Source: Streptomyces sp. SA15 (lineage in GTDB: Bacteria > Actinomycetota > Actinomycetes > Streptomycetales > Streptomycetaceae). From it: DNA of 64,000 bases. The stretch lies in NCBI RefSeq assembly GCF_002291145.1, contig NZ_NTGE01000186.1:1-64000 (forward strand), given 5' to 3'. Made by a program: the position numbers and the translations under genes. Positions within the stretch are counted from its first letter, which is position 1, and each line of letters begins with the position of its first letter. The notes beneath the pieces are model-generated. The model saw only the letters and a list, made by a program, of their open reading frames with translations, was not told the DNA's origin and did no database searches. Below are positions 53,001 to 60,828 of the stretch, piece after piece.

Positions 53001-55233
53001 CGCGCCGGTGCCCGATCCGGCCGGAGCCGCGGTCTGGGGGCTGGTGCGCAGCGCGCAGTCGGAACTGCCCGGACGTGTCGTCCTGGTCGATGTGGACGGA
53101 CGGCCCGAGTCCCTGCGGCTGCTCCCCGCCGCGGTGGCCGGAGGCGAGCCCCAACTGCGCGTCAGGGCCGGGCAGGTGACGGTGCCACGACTGACCGCGT
53201 CCTTGGGCCAGGGCACGGATGCCGGCTCCGTCCGCCCCGCCTTCGGACCCGACGGCACCGTGCTGATCACGGGAGGCACCGGGGCACTGGGCGCGGAAGT
53301 CGCCCGGCACCTCGTCTGCCGCCACGGCGTACGGCATCTGCTGCTGACCGGGCGCCGTGGCCCGCAGGCACCGGGAGCCGAAGAACTGAGCGGCTCCCTG
53401 GAGGAGTTGGGCGCCGAGGTCGGGATCGTCGCCTGTGACGCGGCCGACCGCGCCGCCCTGACCGAGGTGATCAAGAGCTGTGAGCCTCCACTGACCGGTG
53501 TGGTGCACGCGGCGGGCGTGCTCGACGACGGCGTGCTGGCCGCGCTGACCCCCGAGCGGATGGCGACCGTACTGCGGCCCAAGGCGGACGCGGCCTGGCA
53601 TCTGCACCAGCTGACCCGGGACCTGGATCTGTCGGCGTTCGTCCTGTTCTCCTCGGCCTCGGGTCTGCTGGGCCGGGCCGGCCAGGGCAACTACGCGGCG
53701 GCGAACTCCGTTCTCGACGCCCTCGCCCGCCATCGCACCGCACAGGGGCTGCCCGCGGTCTCCCTGGCCTGGGGCCCGTGGGAGCACGGCGCAGGAATGG
53801 CCGCACCAGCAGGGTCCCGTGACGGCGGCGGGTTCCCGGGCCTCTCCACGGAGCAGGGCCTGGCGCTGTTCGACGCGGCGCTGGGAGCGGACGCGCCCGT
53901 GCTGGCGCCGATCCTGCTGGACCGGGCCGCGCTCCGGTCCGCCGGACAACCCCTGCCACCCCTGCTGCGAGGACTGGTGCGTCCGGCCCGGCCGACCGCC
54001 TCGGGCGGCGGAACCTCCGCGCCCGGCCCGGAGCAGACCTTGGAGCCGGGGGCGTGGCGAAAGCTGCTCGCCGGGGTGCCGGCCGGCGAACGGGAGGCGG
54101 CACTCACGCGGTTGCTGCGCGCCGACGTGGCCGCGATCCTCGGCTACCCGCACGCCGACGCGCTGCCCACCGGAAAGGCCCTCGCCGACCTGGGTTTCGA
54201 CTCCCTCACCGCGGTCCAGATCCGCAACCGGCTGAGCCTGGCCCTGAAGCTCAGGCTGTCCGCGGCCGTGGTGTTCGAGCACCCCACGGCGGAGGACCTG
54301 GCCCGCGGTCTGCTCGGCCTGCTGGACGGATCCCTGCCCGCGCCGGAGGCGGAACGGCCCGCGCACACCCTCTCCCTCTCCTCGCTGTTCGGCAAGGTCA
54401 GCGGCAGCGGCCGTCCGGTGGCCGCGATGCACCTGCTGGTCACCGCGTCCTGGGCCCTGCCGACCTTCACCGCCGCACAAGCGCGCGAGCATGCCCTGCC
54501 GCCGATCCGCCGCGCCGGCGGGCGCCGGGGCACGGGGCGGCCGACCGTCGTCTACTTCCCGGCCCACCACCCGTCGTACGCGTCCGAAGGCGGCGAGTAC
54601 CCGCGCTTCCACCGGTGCTTCGAGGGCGACCTGGACGTGGTGGAGTTCCCGCATCCCGGCATCGGTGGGGGCGCCGCCGTGCCGGAGGACCCTGCCGCAC
54701 TGGCCCGTACGCATGCCGAGACCGTGCTGCGGCACGTCGGGGACAAGCCCTTCGTGATCGTCGGACGGTCCGCGGGCGGCAACGTCGCCCACGAGGTGAC
54801 CCGTTACCTGGAGGGCATCGGCACCGCACCCGCCGGCCTCGTGCTGATCGACACCTACCACGTCAACGAGGCCACCATGGACAAGGAATGGCTGCTGTCC
54901 CTGGGCGCCCCGGTCTCCCGGAACCTCGCAGAGCCCGTCGTCATCGGGGTCGACGACAGCGCCCTGGCCGCGATCGGCGCCTACCACCGCCTTTTCCTCG
55001 GCTGGGACCCCGAGCCCGTCGACACCCCCACGCTCCTGGTCCGCCCGCTGGAGCCCACCCCGGCCATGGCGGCCGCCGAGGACGGCGACGGCTGGCGGAC
55101 GTCCTGGCCGGTGCCGCACGACGTCATGGACGTCCCCGGCGACCACGTGACGATGATGCGGGAGCACGCCGAGACCACGGCGTCGGCGATCCGCACCTGG
55201 ATCGACGCGCGCACGACGGAAGGAGACCGGTGA
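47098..55233 (+). CDS. Single-module type I polyketide synthase: ligase-ACP-KS-AT-DH-KR-ACP-TE
   Basis: A 2711-residue megasynthase. Residues 1-525: acyl-AMP ligase loader (YTSGTTHRSKG at 182-192, catalytic Lys518). ACP1 Ser596 (LGLTSV). KS about 657-1083 with Cys829 (DTACSSS), His964 and His1002, all intact. AT about 1190-1500, Ser1286 in GHSVGE, and HAFH motif at 1386-1389, i.e. malonyl-CoA. DH with H1595 (HVIGGTVLVP) and Asp1778. KR about 2050-2260 with LDD motif (B-type) and Ser2186/Tyr2199. No enoylreductase. ACP2 Ser2369. TE about 2480-2700, Ser2558 (GRSAGG) and His2683. One extension of a ligase-loaded acid to an alpha,beta-unsaturated acyl product is predicted unless it iterates. ATG follows GGAGGC. 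Confidence 0.9.
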   Translation: MRHDELIRPLPELLRRHAELSGERVAFSDSSRSVTYAELERRTGRLAAYLTRAGLGRGDRVAICLGNRVELVESCLATVRAGVVGVLLNPRSSDAELAHFLRDSGASVLVTDTAHLAQLRRLEPEYDRLRILLTGAGPVPADAPDSTVLFRTAVGDDGSPDPGGPPGDGLGLGLDDPAWMLYTSGTTHRSKGVLSTQRAALWSPAAVYAPVFGLSSEDRVLWPLPLFHSFGHSFAILGVTAVGASARIAGEHLPPGGLWQELHSPPEELGGPFTVLAGVPTTYHQLMSSAGKASSSSRPALRLCVVAGAPCPPSLHTAVEETLGAPLLNAYGSTETCGMIAVSPPEGLRVDGSCGPPVPGMDVRVVDPRGGNDVADGDEGEIWVRGPGLMTGYHNQPEATAAALKDGWYRTGDLGRRVEYGHLTLTGRVSELIIRGGENIHPTEIEQALLRCPGVSDAVVVGRAHDVLGEVPVAFVVPGPDGIDPRRVLAECRTRLSEYKVPVEIHEIAAVPRTASGKIARHAVVPTVARLAPDDRSAPPPATDASLRERLLTLAREERERVLRETVLAETAAVRGDAPGDPLDADTPFTDLGLTSVGAVTLIDRLGAATGVDLPTTLVFDHPTPSDVAGYLRAALFEPAAGERTSAARPVPGAVGEDPVVIVAMGCRYPGDVHSPEELWQLVSEGRDAISQFPTDRGWDLDGLYDTDPDRLGTSYTRSGGFLHRAAEFDAGLFGISPREALATDPQQRLLLETSWEVWERAGIAPGSLRESDTGVFVGVMHSDYSSRFHRTHDLEAHLGLGSARSVASGRISYVYGLRGPAITVDTACSSSLVALHMAARALRSGECSLALAGGVTVMSTPKPFIAFSRQRGLAPDGRCKSFSAAADGTAWGEGVGLVLLERLSDARRHGHPVLAVLRGSAVNSDGASNGLTAPHGPAQERLITRALADAGLRASDVDAVEAHGTGTTLGDPIEARALLATYGQDRERPLWLGSVKSNIGHTQAAAGVAGVIKMVQAMRHGELPRTLHAEQPSPHVDWSSGRVELLTEARPWPSEDRPRRTGVSAFGISGTNAHVILEEPPPTPEKQTLRSSREDPADSPLPLPVPWLLSGADEGALRAQARRLAAHLADRPGQSSADIGFSLAVSRPALTHRAVIPAGDRARMLQALRALADGTAAGTVRGLADPGMRTAFLFTGQGAQRARMGAELAATFPVFATAFDEVCRELDDGLEHPLRTVTEAEPGSPQAALLDRTDFTQAALFAFEVALFRLLESWAVRADFLAGHSVGELAAAHVSGVLDLPDAAALVAARGRLMQALPDGGAMVALDATEDEVLAALPDAGNRVAVASVNGPRSVVISGARDAVLAVAAGFEARGSRTVRLRVGHAFHSPLVEPMLDEFHAVVRELSFRPPRIPVVSAVSGRQADAGELCSPEYWVRHARLPVRFADAVRWLGDNGVAAFLELGPGPVLTAAAEDCLADGDGSLAARGGPVLVAATRGGEREPQTLLSAVARLQVRGARVDWSAVFAGTGARRVDLPTYAFQRQRYWLDAPPLGSAAAVGDHPLLGPAFAVPGTGRTVLTGLLSTLTQPWLADHVIGGTVLVPATAFLEMAARAGDEVGRATVDELVVLSPLTLPGTARVRLQVVVGETDDSGRRQVDIYSRADEADESDEADASAADDPEASWTRHVTGLLGRATEEPGTGPAVTEPGQWPPRGAAEVDLTGAYDTLADAGLAYGPAFRGVRAAWRRGDELFAEVRLPESQAAEAGRFGLHPALFDAASHASLLAAPEPEPGRPARVPFAWNGVRLHAAGASELRVRVTPAGPDTISLTLTDPMGRPVARVDSLATRDLPAGQASPAADVVRRALLRPDWIDAVLPGHPDHAEAARWAVLGPDELNLGGLLPGIGRTDDPTDPECVVVTAIGPPADADPLPAVHALTGTVLRALQDWQDDPRTAGSRLLVVTRDATAPVPDPAGAAVWGLVRSAQSELPGRVVLVDVDGRPESLRLLPAAVAGGEPQLRVRAGQVTVPRLTASLGQGTDAGSVRPAFGPDGTVLITGGTGALGAEVARHLVCRHGVRHLLLTGRRGPQAPGAEELSGSLEELGAEVGIVACDAADRAALTEVIKSCEPPLTGVVHAAGVLDDGVLAALTPERMATVLRPKADAAWHLHQLTRDLDLSAFVLFSSASGLLGRAGQGNYAAANSVLDALARHRTAQGLPAVSLAWGPWEHGAGMAAPAGSRDGGGFPGLSTEQGLALFDAALGADAPVLAPILLDRAALRSAGQPLPPLLRGLVRPARPTASGGGTSAPGPEQTLEPGAWRKLLAGVPAGEREAALTRLLRADVAAILGYPHADALPTGKALADLGFDSLTAVQIRNRLSLALKLRLSAAVVFEHPTAEDLARGLLGLLDGSLPAPEAERPAHTLSLSSLFGKVSGSGRPVAAMHLLVTASWALPTFTAAQAREHALPPIRRAGGRRGTGRPTVVYFPAHHPSYASEGGEYPRFHRCFEGDLDVVEFPHPGIGGGAAVPEDPAALARTHAETVLRHVGDKPFVIVGRSAGGNVAHEVTRYLEGIGTAPAGLVLIDTYHVNEATMDKEWLLSLGAPVSRNLAEPVVIGVDDSALAAIGAYHRLFLGWDPEPVDTPTLLVRPLEPTPAMAAAEDGDGWRTSWPVPHDVMDVPGDHVTMMREHAETTASAIRTWIDARTTEGDR

Positions 55234-56759
55234 GTCACTCGAAGAGCATGGAGGAGTACGACGTCATCGTCGTCGGAGGCGGTCCGGCCGGGGCGACCGT
55301 CTCGGCGGCCGTCGCCCTGAAGGGCCACCGCGTTCTCCTCGTCGAGCGGCACACGTTCCCGAGATACCAGATCGGCGAGTCGCTGCTCCCCTCCACCGTG
55401 CACGGCGTGTGCCGCATCCTGGGTGTCGAGGACGAGGTCGCCGCCGCGGGCTTCAAACCGAAGCGCGGCGGTACGTTCCGCTGGGGACGCGGCCGGGACC
55501 CGTGGCAGTTCTCGTTCGCGCTGTCGCCCCGGCTGGCCGATCCGACCTCGTTCGCCTACCAGGTCGAGCGGTCCCGGTTCGACACGATCCTCCTGGACAA
55601 CGCCCGCCGGGTCGGCGTCGACGTACGGGAGGGCTGCCGGGTCACCGGCGTACTTGCCGACGAGGAGCGGGTGCGCGGCGTCCGGTGGACCGGCCCCGAC
55701 GGAGAGCCCCGCGAGGCCGGGGCCCGGTACGTCGTGGACGCCTCCGGCAACGGCAGCAGGATCCACGCGCGCGTCGGCGGGAAGCGGACGTACTCCGACT
55801 TCTTCCGGAACATGGCGGTCTTCGGCTACTTCGCCGGAGGCGAGCGGCTCCCCGCGCCGAACGACGGCAACATCTTCTGCGCCGCCTTCGACGAGGGCTG
55901 GATCTGGTACATCCCGCTGCGGGACGACCTGACGAGCGTGGGCGCGGTGGTGAGCCAGGAGAACGCCGCGGCGATCCAGCGGGACCCGGCCGCCGCCTGG
56001 CGCCGCCTGATCGACGCGTGCCCCGAGGTCCGGGACCTCCTCGACGGAGTACCCCGGGCGACCGAGGCGCCGTACGACGAGGTCCGCGTGCGCAGGGACT
56101 GGTCGTACTGGAAGTCCCGGCTGTGGCGGCCCGGCATGGTGCTGGTCGGAGACGCGGCGTGCTTCGTCGATCCGGTCCTGTCCTCCGGCGTGCACCTCGC
56201 CACCTACGGCGCCCTCCTCGCCGCGCGGTCGATCAACAGCGGCCTCGCGGGAGTCCTGGACGAGGGCCGCCTGTTCGACGAGTTCGAGGCCCGCTACCGG
56301 CACGAGTACGGCCTGTTCTACGAGTTCCTGGTCTCCTTCTACGACATGCACCAGGACGAGCGGTCGTACTTCTGGAAGGCGCGCAAGCTCACCAACGTCG
56401 GCGCGACCGAACTCGAGGCGTTCGTCGAGCTGGTGGGCGGCCTGGCGTCCGGCGACGCGTCGCTCACCGGGCCCGGGGCCGCGGGTGCGCGCCTGACGGC
56501 AGCTTCCTCCGACTTCGACCGGGCCGTGGGCCGCCTTCCCGGCTCCGACGGCCTGCGCAACCCGCTCCTGGAGTCCGCCACCGTCCGCCAGGTGTTCCAG
56601 GAAGGCGCGATCCTGCAGGAACGGGGCGTGTTCGGCGGGCCCTTGGAGGAGGAGACCCCCGTCCGTGCCGGCGGTTTGGTGGCCTCCGAGGACGGCCTCG
56701 CTTGGGTGAACCCCGCCCCTGACAAGAGAGTTGGCGGTGGTCAGTCGATCAGCGGGTAG
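55230..56759 (+). CDS. Flavin-dependent halogenase (carrier-protein-substrate type)
   Basis: A 509-residue FADH2-dependent halogenase. FAD motif VVGGGPAGATVS at 14-25, FPRYQIGESLLPS, conserved catalytic Lys78 in FKPKRGG, and the diagnostic WxWxIP motif W224-I-W-Y-I-P229. The C-terminal helical region is of the PltA/CndH/CmlS class, which chlorinate a tethered substrate. GTG 55230 overlaps the PKS stop (GTGA) and follows AAGGAG by 4 nt, so co-translation with the PKS is certain and it should act on the PKS-bound acyl chain. Flavin reductase is not encoded nearby. Its 3' end overlaps the convergent ABC gene by 19 bp. Confidence 0.86.
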   Translation: MSHSKSMEEYDVIVVGGGPAGATVSAAVALKGHRVLLVERHTFPRYQIGESLLPSTVHGVCRILGVEDEVAAAGFKPKRGGTFRWGRGRDPWQFSFALSPRLADPTSFAYQVERSRFDTILLDNARRVGVDVREGCRVTGVLADEERVRGVRWTGPDGEPREAGARYVVDASGNGSRIHARVGGKRTYSDFFRNMAVFGYFAGGERLPAPNDGNIFCAAFDEGWIWYIPLRDDLTSVGAVVSQENAAAIQRDPAAAWRRLIDACPEVRDLLDGVPRATEAPYDEVRVRRDWSYWKSRLWRPGMVLVGDAACFVDPVLSSGVHLATYGALLAARSINSGLAGVLDEGRLFDEFEARYRHEYGLFYEFLVSFYDMHQDERSYFWKARKLTNVGATELEAFVELVGGLASGDASLTGPGAAGARLTAASSDFDRAVGRLPGSDGLRNPLLESATVRQVFQEGAILQERGVFGGPLEEETPVRAGGLVASEDGLAWVNPAPDKRVGGGQSISG

Positions 56760-57784
56760 TGGCAGGCCGTGTGCCGGCCGGAGGGCGTCCGCGTGAGTCC
56801 GGGGCGTTCCAGGGCACAGCGCTCGCGGGCGTACGGGCAGCGGGTGCGGAACGCGCACCCCGTCGGCTTGTCCACCGGGTTGGGCACTTCGCCGGTGAGG
56901 ACGATGCGTTCCCGGCGCGGTACGTCCGCCGCCGGGGTGCCGTCGTCGATGTCCGGGGCCGCGGAGAGCAGCGCCTGCGTGTAAGGGTGGGCGGGGGCGT
57001 CGTACAGCGCTTCCGTCTCGGCGAGTTCGACGATCTCGCCGAGGTACATGACGGCGATCCGGTCCGACACGTGACGGACCACTCCGAGGTCGTGGGCGAT
57101 GAAGACGTAGGTGAGCGCGAACTCCTCCTGGAGGTCGGCGAAGAGGTTCAGTACCTGCGCCTGGATCGACACGTCGAGCGCGGACACCGGTTCGTCGGCG
57201 ACGATCAGCTTCGGGGAGGTGGCCAGGGCCCGGGCGATGCCGATGCGCTGGCGCTGCCCGCCGGAGAACTCGTGCGGATAGCGGTCCAGATGAGCCGCGG
57301 CCAGTCCTACGACGTCGAACAGCTCGGCGACCCGGCGGCGGACCGCGGCGGCGTCCCCGTAGCGGTGCACGAGCAGGGGCTCGGCCACGATGTCCCCGGC
57401 GCGGCGGCGGGGGTTCAGCGAGGCCTGCGGGTCCTGGAAGACCAGCTGCATACCCGGACGTACGGGTCGCAGCCGGCGGGCGGACAGCGTGGTGATGTCC
57501 TGCCCGTCGAACTCGACTCGTCCGCCGGTGAGTTCGGTGAGCCGTACCAGGCAGCGGCCGAGGGTGGACTTGCCGCAGCCCGACTCGCCGACGATGCCGA
57601 GCGTTTCCCCGCGGCGTACCTCCAGCGACACTCCGTCCACGGCGCGCAGCACCCTGCGGTGCCGGGACAGCGCCTGCGTGCGCAGGGGATAGTGCTTGGT
57701 GACGTCCGTGGCGCGCAGCAGCACTTCGCCGCCCGGCCGGGCATCGCTGTCGTCGTCCACGGTCACGAGGTTCTGCGCCGTCAC
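56741..57784 (-). CDS. Oligopeptide/dipeptide ABC transporter ATP-binding protein (DppF-like)
   Basis: A 347-residue ATPase: Walker A GIVGESGCGKST, signature EFSGGQRQRIGIARAL, Walker B LIVADEPVSALDVS, H-loop IAHDLGVV. The C-terminal oligopeptide-type tail has the Cys cluster GCAFRTRCPYARERCA. GTG 57784 overlaps the DppD-like stop (GTGA). Last gene of the five-gene transport operon, energises the permeases with its partner. Confidence 0.88.
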   Translation of the reverse strand: MTAQNLVTVDDDSDARPGGEVLLRATDVTKHYPLRTQALSRHRRVLRAVDGVSLEVRRGETLGIVGESGCGKSTLGRCLVRLTELTGGRVEFDGQDITTLSARRLRPVRPGMQLVFQDPQASLNPRRRAGDIVAEPLLVHRYGDAAAVRRRVAELFDVVGLAAAHLDRYPHEFSGGQRQRIGIARALATSPKLIVADEPVSALDVSIQAQVLNLFADLQEEFALTYVFIAHDLGVVRHVSDRIAVMYLGEIVELAETEALYDAPAHPYTQALLSAAPDIDDGTPAADVPRRERIVLTGEVPNPVDKPTGCAFRTRCPYARERCALERPGLTRTPSGRHTACHYPLID

Positions 57785-58839
57785 GGTGTCGTCTCCCTTG
57801 CCACGTCCGGTACGTCCGTCGCCGCCGCGCGCGCCGTGAGCCGCAGCGAACCGCGGTCGTCGGGCGGAAGCCAGCAGGCGTCGCGATGCGCGGTGTCGCC
57901 GTCGCCCGCGGCCAGCGCGGGGCGTTCGGCGCACCGGTCGTGACGCAGCCGGCAGCGCGGCGCGAACGCGCACCCCTGCGGAAGGCCGCCCGGCGAGACC
58001 GGCACGCCCGCGATGGTGGGCAGCCGCCGCAGCCTGGGGCCGCCGACGCGGGGCACCGAGTCGAGCAGCCCCCAGGTGTATGGGTGCCGCGGACCGTGGA
58101 ACACCGCCCGGCGCGGGCCTTCCTCGGCCGCCCGGCCGCCGTACATGACCAGGACCCGGTCGGCGATCCGGGAGATCACCCCCATGTCGTGGGTGATGAG
58201 CACCACGGCCGATCCGCGCCCGTTGAGCTCGCGCATCAGATCGAGGATCTGCGCCTGCACGGTCACGTCGAGCGCCGTGGTCGGTTCGTCGGCGATCAGC
58301 AGCGCGGGACTGCAGGACAGGGCCATCGCGATGACCACGCGCTGGCGCATGCCGCCGGAGAACTCGTGCGGGTAGGCGTTCACCCTGGAGGCCGCGTCGG
58401 GGATGCCGACATCGGAGAGCAACCGGACGGCGCGGGCGCGCGCCTCTTTGCGGGACACCTGGGCGTGGGCCCGTATCTGCTCGGCGATCTGCCATCCGAC
58501 GGTGTAGACGGGCGTCAGCGCGGTCATCGGGTCCTGGAAGACCATGGCGATCTCCCGGCCCCGTGTCGCACGCATCTCCTTGTCGGGGAGAGCGAGCAAG
58601 TCACGCCCACGGAAGAGGACCTCGCCCGACACGGTCACGTTCGGGCTGGTCAGCAGCCGCAGTACGGCCAGCATCGACACGCTCTTGCCGGAGCCCGACT
58701 CGCCCACGACGCCCAGGACTTCGCCGGGAGCGACGGTGAAGGAGAGACCGTCGACGGCTGTGACGGGGCCGGTGCGGGTGCGGAAGGAGACCCGCAGATC
58801 TCGTACGTCCAGCAGAGGCTCAGGCAAAGGCTCAGGCAT
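57781..58839 (-). CDS. Oligopeptide/dipeptide ABC transporter ATP-binding protein (DppD-like)
   Basis: A 352-residue ATPase with Walker A VVGESGSGKS, signature EFSGGMRQRVVIAMAL, LIADEPTTALDVTVQAQIL and a Cys-bearing tail GCAFAPRCRLRHDRC. The ATG overlaps the DppB-like stop by 8 bp. Partner of the DppF-like protein. Confidence 0.88.
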   Translation of the reverse strand: MPEPLPEPLLDVRDLRVSFRTRTGPVTAVDGLSFTVAPGEVLGVVGESGSGKSVSMLAVLRLLTSPNVTVSGEVLFRGRDLLALPDKEMRATRGREIAMVFQDPMTALTPVYTVGWQIAEQIRAHAQVSRKEARARAVRLLSDVGIPDAASRVNAYPHEFSGGMRQRVVIAMALSCSPALLIADEPTTALDVTVQAQILDLMRELNGRGSAVVLITHDMGVISRIADRVLVMYGGRAAEEGPRRAVFHGPRHPYTWGLLDSVPRVGGPRLRRLPTIAGVPVSPGGLPQGCAFAPRCRLRHDRCAERPALAAGDGDTAHRDACWLPPDDRGSLRLTARAAATDVPDVARETTP

Positions 58840-59800
58840 GGCGGGCCCTCGGATCGAGTCGCGCGTACAGGATGTCCACCAGTGCGTTGGCGAGGACGAC
58901 GAAGAACGCCGCGTACAGGACGGTCCCCATGATCACGGGCAGGTCCAGGTTCTGCAGGGCGTCGTAGGTGAGCTTGCCGATGCCGGGCAGGCCGAAGACC
59001 ACCTCGGTGAGCAGCGCGGCGCCGCCCACGAGGGCGCCGAAGTCCAGGCCGAACAGCGACACGATCGGTATCAGCGAGCAGCGCAGGGCGTGGCGCACCA
59101 GGATCCGCCGCTCGGTCAGGCCCTTGGCCCGGGCGGTGCGGACGTAGTCCTCGTTCAGCGCGTTGACGACCTCGCCGCGCAGCAGGCGGGCGTAGATCCC
59201 GGCGTACAGCAGCGCCAGGGTGAGCCAGGGGAAGAGCAGGTGCAGCGCCCACTGGCCCGCGTCCTGGCTCAGGCCGACGTAGCCGGGCGGCGGCACCCAG
59301 GAGAACACCGAGCCGTGCAACTGCTTCTGGGTCACGAGGTTGACGACCTCGCCGAGCCAGTACGCCGGCAGCGAGACACCGACCACGCCGACCAGCATGA
59401 TCAGCGGGTCGGCGGCCTTGCCGCGCAGGGTCGCCGCGGCCGTGCCCATGAGGATGCCGGCCGTCATCCAGATCAGCGCCGCGCCCACGACGAGCGACAG
59501 GGTCACGGGGGTGGCCTGCATGATCTGGGGAACGACGCGGGCACCGCGGTTGACGAACGACTCCAGGTCGCCGTCCACCAGCAGGTGACGCATCATCAGC
59601 AGATAGCGGACGGGCATCGGACGGTCGAGGCCGAAGGAGTGCCGTACCTGGGCGAGCGTGGCCGGGTCGGCGTTGCGTCCCGCGATGCGTGCCGCGGGAT
59701 CGACTCCCGGGGTGGCGAAGAAGATCAGGAAGACCAGCACGCTGATGGCGAACATCACCAGGAGGGCCGAGCCGAAGCGCTTGAGCGCGAACTGGAGCAT
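58832..59800 (-). CDS. Dipeptide-type ABC transporter permease (DppB-like)
   Basis: A 322-residue permease with six predicted helices; N-end FALKRFGSALLVMFAISVLVF is the first helix, ARLLRGEVVNALNEDYVRTARAKG is the EAA loop and EVVFGLPGIGKLTYDA the conserved end loop. The large extracytoplasmic loop after helix 1 is present. ATG 59800 is separated by 5 bp from the DppC-like stop. Confidence 0.87.
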   Translation of the reverse strand: MLQFALKRFGSALLVMFAISVLVFLIFFATPGVDPAARIAGRNADPATLAQVRHSFGLDRPMPVRYLLMMRHLLVDGDLESFVNRGARVVPQIMQATPVTLSLVVGAALIWMTAGILMGTAAATLRGKAADPLIMLVGVVGVSLPAYWLGEVVNLVTQKQLHGSVFSWVPPPGYVGLSQDAGQWALHLLFPWLTLALLYAGIYARLLRGEVVNALNEDYVRTARAKGLTERRILVRHALRCSLIPIVSLFGLDFGALVGGAALLTEVVFGLPGIGKLTYDALQNLDLPVIMGTVLYAAFFVVLANALVDILYARLDPRARHA

Positions 59801-59805
59801 GACCG

Positions 59806-60828
59806 TCACACCCCTCCGCGCAGCCGGGCACTCGGGTCGAGCGCGTCGCGCACCCCGTCGCCCAGGACGTTGAGTGCCGCCGTGGTCAGGGCGATCAGCA
59901 GTCCTGGGGCGATCGTCACGGCGGGCCGGGTGTAGAGCAGACCCAGGCCGTCCTCGATGATCGTGCCCCAGCTGGCGTCGGGCGGCTGGACGCCGACGGA
60001 CAGGAAGGACAGCGCCGACTCGGTGAGCATGGCCAGCGCCGTCATCAGCGGGACGAAGACGATCGCCGTGGGCAGGACGTTCGGCAGCACCTCCCGGCGC
60101 AGCACGCGCACGGTGGGGGCTCCGGAGCCCACGGCCGCCTGGATGAACTCCTTGTTGCGCAGCACCAGTACCTGGCCGCGCATCGGCCGGGCGATGTACG
60201 GAACGTAGATCGCCGCGATGATCGCGACGGGCAGCCAGAGGCTTCCCGCGTCCACGGTGAGCGGCCCCAGGCGCAGCCCGTTGGTGAGCAGGACGACCGA
60301 CAGGCAGATGGCCAGCAGGTACACCGGGAACGCCCAGATCACGTCCAGGATCCGGGAGATGACGGCGTCCACGACACCGCCCGCGTAGCCGGCGACGACC
60401 CCGACGGCCGTACCGAGGACGCAGGTGAGCAGGGCCGCCGTGACGCCGATGAACAGACTCGTACGGCCGCCGTACAGCAGGCGCGCCATGACGTCGCGGC
60501 CCTGGTTGTCGGCGCCGAGGAAGTAGTGGGCGGGGTCCCAGGTGGGGCCGATGGGCGTGACCCCGAGGCCGAGGCCCGTGCTGCTGGGGGTGAGCACGGG
60601 CACGGCCTTGCCGTCGACGACCGTGGTGCCGGAGACATGGGACTGGAACGGGTCGGTGTGGGCGACGTGGTCCGCGTACAGCGGAGCGCACAGGGCCGCC
60701 AGCACGATGACGAGCAGGACGACGGCCGCGGCCACCGCCGACCTGTTGTGCGACAGGTCGGCGGCGGCCGTCCGCCAGGGGCCCGGCGAGCGCCGGGCCT
60801 GGGGCGACGGGGGCAGCACGTGGCTCAT
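59806..60828 (-). CDS. Dipeptide-type ABC transporter permease (DppC-like)
   Basis: A 340-residue permease with the conserved GADNQGRDVMARLLYGGRTSL after helix 1, EFIQAAVGSGAPTVRVLRREVLPN as EAA loop and FLSVGVQPPDASWGTIIEDGL near the end. ATG 60828 overlaps the binding-protein stop (ATGA). Confidence 0.87.
   Translation of the reverse strand: MSHVLPPSPQARRSPGPWRTAAADLSHNRSAVAAAVVLLVIVLAALCAPLYADHVAHTDPFQSHVSGTTVVDGKAVPVLTPSSTGLGLGVTPIGPTWDPAHYFLGADNQGRDVMARLLYGGRTSLFIGVTAALLTCVLGTAVGVVAGYAGGVVDAVISRILDVIWAFPVYLLAICLSVVLLTNGLRLGPLTVDAGSLWLPVAIIAAIYVPYIARPMRGQVLVLRNKEFIQAAVGSGAPTVRVLRREVLPNVLPTAIVFVPLMTALAMLTESALSFLSVGVQPPDASWGTIIEDGLGLLYTRPAVTIAPGLLIALTTAALNVLGDGVRDALDPSARLRGGV

Noticed and set aside
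47098..55233. Enediyne or 6-methylsalicylate type iterative PKS
   Set aside because: KS and AT motifs are of modular type, an acyl ligase loads the module, and a TE ends it; iteration cannot be excluded but is not indicated.
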